From: Micromonospora lutea
Lineage (GTDB): Bacteria > Actinomycetota > Actinomycetes > Mycobacteriales > Micromonosporaceae
Direction: 5' to 3'
Assembly: GCF_016863535.1 (NCBI RefSeq)
Contig: NZ_BOPB01000007.1
Location: 62,001-126,000 of the forward strand
DNA length: 64,000 nucleotides
Under the pieces are notes generated by a model. The model made no database searches and had not been told where the DNA came from. It saw only the letters and a program-made list of their open reading frames with translations. Positions 57,786 through 64,000 of this stretch are shown piece by piece. Position numbers and translations under genes: made by a program. Numbering within the stretch: the first letter of the stretch is position 1; each line of letters starts with the position of its first letter.

Positions 57786-58793
57786 GTGAGCGCCCCCGCC
57801 CCCGTCGACACGCGACCACCCGCCGGGCGTACGCCGTCACCGCGGCGTCCCCGGCGGGGCGGTCGGCGCAATCTGCGGGCCCGGCTGCGCCGCGACTGGC
57901 CGCTGCTGGCGATGGCCGCACCGGCGGCGCTGCTGCTGCTGGTCTTCCACTACCTGCCCACGCTGGGCAACGTCATCGCCTTCCAGGACTACAACCCCTT
58001 CGTCGGCGACGGCCCGCTGGACGCGTTCCTCAACAGCGAGTGGATCGGCTTCGGCAACTTCGAGGCCCTCTTCCGCGACCCGCTGTTCTGGGACGCGGTC
58101 CGCAACACCCTGAGCATCACCGCCTTCCAGTTGGTGTTCTTCTTCCCGCTGCCGATCCTGCTGGCGCTCATCCTCAACAGCGTCGTCTCCGCTCGGCTAC
58201 GCGGCTTCGTGCAGAGCGTCGTCTACCTACCGCACTTCTTCAGCTGGGTGCTGGTGGTGACCTTCTTCGTGCAGATGTTCGGCGGGGCCGGACTGCTGGC
58301 TCAGGAACTGCGCCAGGCCGGCTACGAGCCGTGGAACATCATGACCAATCCGGACACCTTCATCGTGCTGGTCACCGCCGAGGCGGTCTGGAAGGACCTC
58401 GGCTGGGGCGCGATCGTCTTCCTGGCCGCGCTGTCCGCGATCGACCAGAACCTGTACGAGGCGGCGGCGGCCGACGGCGCGGGGCGGTGGCGGCGACTGT
58501 GGCACATCACCCTGCCCGGCCTGCGCCCGGTGATCGTGCTGCTGCTCATCATGCGGCTCGGTGACGCGCTGTCGGTCGGGTTCGAGCAGTTCATCCTGCA
58601 ACGGGAGGCGGTCGGTCGGCAGGCCGCCGAGGTGCTCGACACGTTCGTCTACTACCAGGCGATCAGCACCCAGCAGTGGGGGCTCGGTGCCGCCGCGGGC
58701 CTGTTCAAGGCGGTGGTCGGGCTGGCGCTGATCCTCACCGCGAACAAGGTGGCGCACCGACTCGGCGAGCAGGGGGTGTACGCGAAATCATGA
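57786..58793 (+). CDS. ABC sugar permease 1 (LplB-like)
   Basis: A 335-residue inner-membrane permease with six TM segments. The EAA loop, which contacts the ATPase, is NLYEAAAADGAGRWRRLWHI, near residues 222-242. GTG 57786 was chosen. Its stop overlaps the next gene by 4 nt. It forms a heterodimer with permease 2. Confidence 0.92.
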   Translation: MSAPAPVDTRPPAGRTPSPRRPRRGGRRNLRARLRRDWPLLAMAAPAALLLLVFHYLPTLGNVIAFQDYNPFVGDGPLDAFLNSEWIGFGNFEALFRDPLFWDAVRNTLSITAFQLVFFFPLPILLALILNSVVSARLRGFVQSVVYLPHFFSWVLVVTFFVQMFGGAGLLAQELRQAGYEPWNIMTNPDTFIVLVTAEAVWKDLGWGAIVFLAALSAIDQNLYEAAAADGAGRWRRLWHITLPGLRPVIVLLLIMRLGDALSVGFEQFILQREAVGRQAAEVLDTFVYYQAISTQQWGLGAAAGLFKAVVGLALILTANKVAHRLGEQGVYAKS

Positions 58794-59767
58794 CCGCACA
58801 GATCAGTGGTGCCGGGCCGGCGGCACCGACCACGGCGGGGCCACCCGCGCCACCACCTCGACGACGCCACCCCGGGCGTCCGGTGTGGGCGGGCCGCCCC
58901 TCGACGTCCCTGACCATCGGCAAGGGGGTCGTGCTCACCCTGCTGGTCGCGGCGGTGCTGGTGCCGCTCTGGGCGGTGCTGGTCACCAGCCTCGCCTCAC
59001 GCGGCACCATCGACGACGCGGGCGGCATGGTGATGATCCCCCGGGAGATCGACCCGTCGGCGTACATCACCATCTTCAGCGGCGGTGACGTCACCCGGGC
59101 GGTGTGGGTCAGCACCCTGATCACCGTCTTCGGTACTGCGGTCAGTTTGGTGCTCACCGTGCTGGCCGCGTACGGACTGTCCCGACCCGGTTCGGTGGCC
59201 CACCGGGGGCTGCTCTTCTACTTCCTGCTCACCTTCCTGATCTTCCCGGGGCTGGTGCCGAGCTACCTGGTGGTCACCGGTCTGGGGCTCAAGGACAGCC
59301 TCTGGTCGCTGATCCTGCCCAGCGCCATCAGCGTGTTCAACCTGGTGGTGATCCGGGCGTTCTTCATGAACGTGCCGGCGGAGTTGCTCGACAGCGCCCG
59401 CATCGACGGTGCCGGCGAGCTACGCATCCTGACCCGGATCGTGCTGCCGCTGTCGAAAGCGGTGATCGCCGTGGTCGGGCTCTTCTACGCCGTCGGCTAC
59501 TGGAACGTGTACTTCAACGCGGTGCTCTACATCGACTCCAACGACAAGTTCCCGCTCCAGCGGGTGTTGCAGAGCTACATCCTGGCCGGGCAGTCACCGA
59601 ACGTCTCCGGCGCGGCGGTGAGCCTGCCCGGGGTGACCGCGTACCCGCCGACGCTCGCGGTCAAGATGGCGGTGGTGGTGGTGACGGTCATCCCGGCCGT
59701 GATCATCTACCCGTTCGTGCAGCGTCACTTCACCAAGGGCGTGATCACCGGCGCGGTGAAGGGCTGA
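58790..59767 (+). CDS. ABC sugar permease 2 (YtcP/LplC-like)
   Basis: A 325-residue permease with six TM segments and EAA-like loop ELLDSARIDGAGELRILTRI. ATG 58790 overlaps permease 1. An extended, charged N-terminus precedes the first TM. It ends close to a hairpin terminator. It likely imports the oligosaccharides processed by the surrounding hydrolases. Confidence 0.92.
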   Translation: MTAQISGAGPAAPTTAGPPAPPPRRRHPGRPVWAGRPSTSLTIGKGVVLTLLVAAVLVPLWAVLVTSLASRGTIDDAGGMVMIPREIDPSAYITIFSGGDVTRAVWVSTLITVFGTAVSLVLTVLAAYGLSRPGSVAHRGLLFYFLLTFLIFPGLVPSYLVVTGLGLKDSLWSLILPSAISVFNLVVIRAFFMNVPAELLDSARIDGAGELRILTRIVLPLSKAVIAVVGLFYAVGYWNVYFNAVLYIDSNDKFPLQRVLQSYILAGQSPNVSGAAVSLPGVTAYPPTLAVKMAVVVVTVIPAVIIYPFVQRHFTKGVITGAVKG

Positions 59768-59792
59768 CCACCCGTGCCAGGGTGGCCCCCGT

Positions 59793-59832
59793 CCGCGCGG
59801 CGCCCGGCTCCGTCCAGCCAGGCGCCACGCGG
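59793..59832. terminator. Convergent terminator between permease 2 and GH31
   Basis: CCGCGCGGCGCC (59793-59804) pairs with GGCGCCACGCGG (59821-59832) at 11 of 12 positions, 16-nt loop. The opposing gene ends at 59838. Confidence 0.6.
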
Positions 59833-59837
59833 AACGG

Positions 59838-62186
59838 TCAGCCCTGCGCGGGGAAGAACCCCGCGAAAGGCACGACGGTCACCGCCGCACCGTTGAGCAG
59901 TGACCGGGCGGGCCGGTCGATTTCACCGACCCCCGCGAGCGCCAGCTGCCCCACCAGCAGCGGGCCCCGGGTCTGGATCCGCAACTCGTCGCCGTCGCGG
60001 ATCGCCTCAACGATCGTGTCACCATCCACATCGTGCACGACGGTGTCGCCGTCCGCCGCCCCCCAGCTGACCAGGGTCACGTTCCGGAACGGTCCGTCGC
60101 CGACGGTGGCCTCGGGCGCGACCAGCGGCAGCACCGCCCCCCGGCGCACGTACAACGGCATCCGGTCCAGTGGCGACCGCACCCGCAGATGCCGGCCGCC
60201 CGGATACAGCTCGCCGGTGGCGGCGTCGAACCAGTCGTCGCCGACGGGCAGGTACACGTCACGCTCCCCGGACGCGTCGGTGACCGGCGCGACCAGCAGG
60301 TCCGTGCCGAGGCGGTACTGCAGGTCGGTGGTCCAGGCCGTCGGATCCTGCGGGGTGTCGACCAGCAGGGCCCGCATCATCGGTACGCCGGTGCGGGCCG
60401 CCGCCACCGCCGCGGACCAGAGGTACGGCATCAGCCGGTAGCGCAGCCGCAACGCGGCCACCGCGAGTCGTTCCGCCTCGGCCGGGAAGTCCCAGGGCAG
60501 CCGGCTGGTGGTGCCGTGCAGCCGGACCAACGGCGACAGTGCACCGAACTGCGACCAACGTACGTAGAGGTCGGGCTCGGGGGTGCCGTGGAAGCCACCG
60601 GTGTCGTGGCTCCAGAACGGCACGCCGGACAGGCCGTGCGACAGCCCGCCCCGCAGCGTGCTGGCCAACGCCGGCCAGGTGGCGTTGACGTCGCCACTCC
60701 ACTGCGCGCTGTGCCGTTGCCCACCCAGATACGACGAACGCGCCCACACCGCCCGGTGACCGGCGACCTCCTCGGTGACAGCGGCCACCACGTCGTTGAA
60801 CAGCAGGGCGTACACGTTGTGCAGCTCGACGCCGCTCATCCCGTTGTGGGCCATCGCGTCGGCGGGCACCCCCTCGGCGAAGTCGGTCTTGAACACCGCC
60901 ACGCCCTGCTGCAGCAGTGGTCGCAGCAGCCCGGTGAACCAGTCGACCGCCGCCGGATTGGTCAGGTCCACGATGGCCGAGGCCGGGTAACTGCCGTGCC
61001 ACACGTCGGCGACGTACGTGCTGCCGTCGGCGCGACGCAGGAAATATCCGGCCGCGTCGGCCTCGGCGTACAGGGGGCTGGCCGTCATCAGGTAGGGGTT
61101 CATCCAGAGGCAGACCCGGAAGCCCTGCTCGGTCAGGGTCCGCAGCATCCCGGCCGGATCGGGGAAGGCCTCGGCGTCCCAGCGCAGGTCCGACCAGTTG
61201 CCGGCGACCTGCCAGTAGCAGTCCAGGTGCAGCACGTCGCAGGGAATGTCGCGCTCACGGATGCGTCGGGCCCGCTCCAGCACCCGTTCCTGACTGTCGG
61301 GGTAGAAACCCGAGGAGACCCAGGTGCCGAAGGCCCAACGCGGCGGCAGGTACGGCTGCCCGGTCAACTGGTGCAGCCGGTCGAGCACCTCGGCGGGGGT
61401 CGGCCCGGCCAGCACGTAATAGTCGAGCAGGTCGTCGGGGACCAGGATCTGCACCGCGCTGTGGGTGGACTGGCAGACGTCGAACTGGACCGGCAGCCCA
61501 CTGTCGACCAGGATCCCGTAGCCCCGGTTGGACAGGTAGAACGGGATGTTCTTGTGCGCCCGGTCGGATTCGCTGCCGAAGGCGTCGAAGTTCCACATCA
61601 GGGCCCGCTGGCCGCGCTTGTCCAGTGGCGTGAACTTTTCGCCGAAACCGACGAAGCGTTCGTCGCCGGGGGCGACGAAGCTCTCGTGCCAGGCGACTCG
61701 GACCCCGTCGGTGGTGGAGTGCCCGAACGGCAGGGTGCGCCGCCGACCGCTGATGTCGACCGTGCCCGGGTCCTGCTCCAGCAGCAGCGAACCGTCGGGG
61801 CGCAGGAACCGGATGTGCCACGGGTCGAGCCGGATCTCGGCGATCACCGCACCGGCGTCGACCCGTACCTGCCGGTCGTCGACGGTGACCGTGGCGGGGT
61901 GGGGACGCGGGTGCACCAGCGGCATCAGCCGGGCCGACCGGCTGCGGGCCTGCGGATCCTCGGCCAGGCGTACCCGGATCATCCCGTCGCCGGCCGCGTC
62001 GACGCGGACCACCGCCGTCACCCCGTCGGCCAGCACGGCCTTGACGGTCGCACCGTGTGCGTCGGTGCCGGCGACCTCGGCCCGGCTCACCACGGCCGGG
62101 CCGCTCTCACCGGGAGCACGCACCGGCAGGTCGGGTGGGTCGGCGACGAAGGTCTCGTAGGGCACCAACGGCGGACGGTACGGCAT
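59838..62186 (-). CDS. GH31 alpha-xylosidase-like glycosidase
   Basis: A 782-residue GH31 enzyme. The nucleophile is D435 in VFKTDFAEGVPAD (the KTDF form typical of YicI-like alpha-xylosidases) and the acid/base Asp is in WSGDVNATW. Other marks are DVLHLDCYWQ and FRVCLWMNPY. ATG 62186 has GAGGAGAG upstream. There is no signal peptide, so it removes xylose from imported xyloglucan oligosaccharides; alpha-glucosidase activity remains an alternative. Confidence 0.88.
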   Translation of the reverse strand: MPYRPPLVPYETFVADPPDLPVRAPGESGPAVVSRAEVAGTDAHGATVKAVLADGVTAVVRVDAAGDGMIRVRLAEDPQARSRSARLMPLVHPRPHPATVTVDDRQVRVDAGAVIAEIRLDPWHIRFLRPDGSLLLEQDPGTVDISGRRRTLPFGHSTTDGVRVAWHESFVAPGDERFVGFGEKFTPLDKRGQRALMWNFDAFGSESDRAHKNIPFYLSNRGYGILVDSGLPVQFDVCQSTHSAVQILVPDDLLDYYVLAGPTPAEVLDRLHQLTGQPYLPPRWAFGTWVSSGFYPDSQERVLERARRIRERDIPCDVLHLDCYWQVAGNWSDLRWDAEAFPDPAGMLRTLTEQGFRVCLWMNPYLMTASPLYAEADAAGYFLRRADGSTYVADVWHGSYPASAIVDLTNPAAVDWFTGLLRPLLQQGVAVFKTDFAEGVPADAMAHNGMSGVELHNVYALLFNDVVAAVTEEVAGHRAVWARSSYLGGQRHSAQWSGDVNATWPALASTLRGGLSHGLSGVPFWSHDTGGFHGTPEPDLYVRWSQFGALSPLVRLHGTTSRLPWDFPAEAERLAVAALRLRYRLMPYLWSAAVAAARTGVPMMRALLVDTPQDPTAWTTDLQYRLGTDLLVAPVTDASGERDVYLPVGDDWFDAATGELYPGGRHLRVRSPLDRMPLYVRRGAVLPLVAPEATVGDGPFRNVTLVSWGAADGDTVVHDVDGDTIVEAIRDGDELRIQTRGPLLVGQLALAGVGEIDRPARSLLNGAAVTVVPFAGFFPAQG

Positions 62187-62221
62187 CAGCTCTCCTCGAC
62201 GGGGGTTCGTGGCGGTGCCGT

Positions 62222-62248
62222 CAGTTTCTTTAATTACCCAACGAACTG
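62222..62248. promoter_or_regulatory. ROK-like operator upstream of GH31
   Basis: CAGTT (62222-62226) / AACTG (62244-62248) with a 17-nt spacer, the same AGTT-N17-AACT geometry as at 55988-56020. It lies 36 nt from the GH31 start. Confidence 0.5.
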
Positions 62249-62308
62249 TCAACGATGATCGTGGATGTGGCCGGATGGCGGGCGGTTGACATGCGTAGAG
62301 ATGATCCA

Positions 62309-62331
62309 TAGTTTGGATGCATCCCCAACTA
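62309..62331. promoter_or_regulatory. Inverted repeat upstream of GH42
   Basis: TAGTT (62309-62313) / AACTA (62327-62331) enclosing the palindrome GGATGCATCC. The right end CCCCAACTAA is identical to that at 56009-56018, so the same ROK protein may bind. Spacer is 13 nt instead of 17. Confidence 0.5.
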
Positions 62332-62344
62332 AGTCGGGCGGGTG

Positions 62345-64000
62345 ATGGTGATGTGGACCGACGGCCCGCTCTGCTACGGCGGTGACTACAACCCGGAGCA
62401 GTGGCCGGCGCAGGTCTGGTCCGAGGACGTCGAACTGATGCGTCAGGCCGGGGTCAACCTCGTCACCGTCGGGGTGTTCGCCTGGTCCCGGCTCGAACCG
62501 GCACCCGGGCGGTACACCTTCGACTGGCTCGACCGGGTGCTCGACCTGCTGCACACCAGTGGCATCCGGGTCGCCCTGGCCACCCCCACCGCCTCGCCGC
62601 CGCCCTGGTTCTCCCTGGCCCACCCGGGTGCGCTGCCCGTCACCGCCGACGGGATCCGCCTGCACCACGGCAGCCGGGACACCTACTGCGCCGCCGCCCC
62701 CGCCTACCGCGCCGCCGCCCTGCGCATCGCCGCCGCCCTGGCCGACCGGTACGCCCACCACCCGGCGCTGGCCGGCTGGCACGTGCACAACGAGTACGGC
62801 ACCACCTGCCACTGCGAGCACGCCGCCCAGGCGTTCCGGCGTTGGCTGGCCGACCGCCACGGTGACCTGCGCACCCTCAACGACGCCTGGACCACCAGCT
62901 TCTGGAGCCAGCACTACTCCGACTGGGCGCAGATCAGCACCCCCCGGACCACCCAGTACCTGCCCAACCCCGGTCAACTGCTCGACTTCCGTCGCTTCTG
63001 GTCCGACACCCTGCTCGCCGCGTACACCGAGCAACGCGACCTGCTGCGGGCGGCGAACCCGGCGCTGCCGGTCACCACCAACTACGTGCTCGGCGACTGG
63101 GTACCGGTCGACCACGCCCGCTGGTCCACCGAGGTGGACCTGGTCGCCGTCGACCACTATCCGTCGGCCGTCGACGGCGGCGCCGAGGAACAGACTGCGC
63201 TCGCCGCCGACCTGGCCCGTGGCTGGGCCCGGCACGCCGCCGCCCAGCGCCCCCACACCCCGTCGTCCGCGGCGTCGACGTGGCTGCTGATGGAGAGCGC
63301 GCCCAACCAGATCCACACCGCCGGGCGGATGCACACCAAGGAGCCGGGGCGGATGCTGCGGCACAGCCTCGCCCACGTCGCCCGCGGCTCCCACGGTGCG
63401 CTGTTCTTCCAGTGGCGGGCACCGGTCGGCGGCGCCGAACGCTTCCACTCCGCCCTGGTGCCGCACGCCGGACCGGGCAGCCGGGTGTTCCGGGAAACCG
63501 TCGCACTCGGCGCCGCGCTGCGCCGGCTCACCGAGGTCCGTGGCGACGTCGAGGCGTCGGTGGCGTTCGTCGTCGACGCGGCCAGCGCCTGGGCGCTACG
63601 CCATCCGGGTCTGCCGTCGACGCTGCCGGACCACCACGACGAACTCGCCGCCGCGCACCGCCTGCTCTGGCGCGCCGGTCACGCCTGCGACACCGTCACT
63701 CCGGGCGACCCCCTCGACGGGTACCGGCTGCTCATCCTGCCCGCCCTCTACCTGATCGACGACGCCACCGCCCGCTGGCTAGGCGACCATGTCCACGCCG
63801 GCGGTCACCTGCTGGCCACCTACCTCAGCGGCGTCGCCGACGAACACGCCCGGGTACGCCTCGGCGGTTACCCCGGCGCGCTTCGGGACCTGCTCGGGGT
63901 CCACGCCGAGGAGTTCCACCCGCTCGCCGTCGACGACCACGTCCGGCTCGATGACGGCGGCACGGGACGGATCTGGGCCGAGACACTGCGCCTCAGCGGC
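62345..64000 (+). CDS. GH42 beta-galactosidase, N-terminal 552 residues (3' end outside window)
   Basis: The frame stays open to the window end, so the product is truncated by the window, not by mutation; full GH42 proteins are about 660-690 residues. The acid/base is E150 in HVHNEYG and the nucleophile E317 in WLLMESAPNQ. PLCYGGDYNPEQWP opens the family. The zinc-site cysteines are reduced: CHCEHA has only two of the usual cluster. ATG 62345 and ATG 62351 are both possible; the GGGCGGG site favours the latter. It removes beta-linked galactose; it is divergent from GH31. Confidence 0.9.
   Translation, partial: MVMWTDGPLCYGGDYNPEQWPAQVWSEDVELMRQAGVNLVTVGVFAWSRLEPAPGRYTFDWLDRVLDLLHTSGIRVALATPTASPPPWFSLAHPGALPVTADGIRLHHGSRDTYCAAAPAYRAAALRIAAALADRYAHHPALAGWHVHNEYGTTCHCEHAAQAFRRWLADRHGDLRTLNDAWTTSFWSQHYSDWAQISTPRTTQYLPNPGQLLDFRRFWSDTLLAAYTEQRDLLRAANPALPVTTNYVLGDWVPVDHARWSTEVDLVAVDHYPSAVDGGAEEQTALAADLARGWARHAAAQRPHTPSSAASTWLLMESAPNQIHTAGRMHTKEPGRMLRHSLAHVARGSHGALFFQWRAPVGGAERFHSALVPHAGPGSRVFRETVALGAALRRLTEVRGDVEASVAFVVDAASAWALRHPGLPSTLPDHHDELAAAHRLLWRAGHACDTVTPGDPLDGYRLLILPALYLIDDATARWLGDHVHAGGHLLATYLSGVADEHARVRLGGYPGALRDLLGVHAEEFHPLAVDDHVRLDDGGTGRIWAETLRLSG

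Overview
This is a 64 kb, very GC-rich chromosomal window from an actinomycete, most likely a member of the Micromonosporaceae (Micromonospora-like). The evidence is the codon usage, many GTG starts with 4-nt GTGA overlaps, an actinobacterial rbpA gene, an lnt/ppm1 pair, a desferrioxamine locus under an iron box, and a WXG100-like secretion substrate. Genus is an inference. No tRNA, rRNA, CRISPR array, transposase, integrase or prophage gene was seen.

Layout. (1) 0-5.2 kb: a tight collinear block of alcohol dehydrogenase C-terminus, divergent pyruvoyl-tetrahydropterin-synthase-like protein, GT4 glycosyltransferase, methyltransferase, flippase-like membrane protein, GTP cyclohydrolase II and RibD-like reductase. 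It looks like a dedicated pathway to a pterin- or ribityl-pyrimidine-derived, glycosylated product. (2) 5.2-13.8 kb: the desferrioxamine siderophore locus. desABCD face away from a penicillin-acylase gene and a DesC paralogue, with an iron box, a 55-codon ORF and an attenuator-like hairpin between them. (3) 13.8-17.3 kb: a small island with a YbaB-like protein, a membrane-anchored NHL-repeat protein, a WXG100-like protein with a YxxxD export signal and a 358-residue helical protein. (4) 17.4-28.8 kb: a GH51 arabinofuranosidase with a phosphotransferase, a LacI regulator with a three-gene sugar-catabolic operon, an LPITG-anchored surface protein, a 5'-3' exonuclease and small genes.

(5) 29-40.2 kb: acyl-CoA dehydrogenase, an Lrp regulator, a phosphatase, CsbD, then a lysine-degradation locus. 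kamA is divergent from kdd, an amidohydrolase, kamD, kamE, kal and a MutL-like reactivase. This is the lysine fermentation route without a visible cleavage enzyme (kce). The plus-strand genes here use strongly G-ending codons, unlike genes elsewhere in the window. (6) 40.2-48.7 kb: an XRE-cupin regulator divergent from a fused thioredoxin-reductase-like/methyltransferase protein; lipoprotein and glycolipid genes (lnt, ppm1); fxsA; rbpA; a PNPOx-like protein; and a zinc-finger coiled-coil protein.

(7) 48.7-64 kb: a glycan-utilisation locus with GH95, LacI, GH3, ROK, an ABC importer (binding lipoprotein and two permeases), GH31 and GH42 (cut by the window end). Fucosidase, galactosidase, xylosidase and glucosidase activities together match the side chains and backbone of fucosylated xyloglucan oligosaccharides. 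Palindromic LacI operators precede the GH3 operon, and AGTT/AACT inverted repeats precede the ROK-flanked genes. Perfect hairpin terminators separate most convergent pairs.
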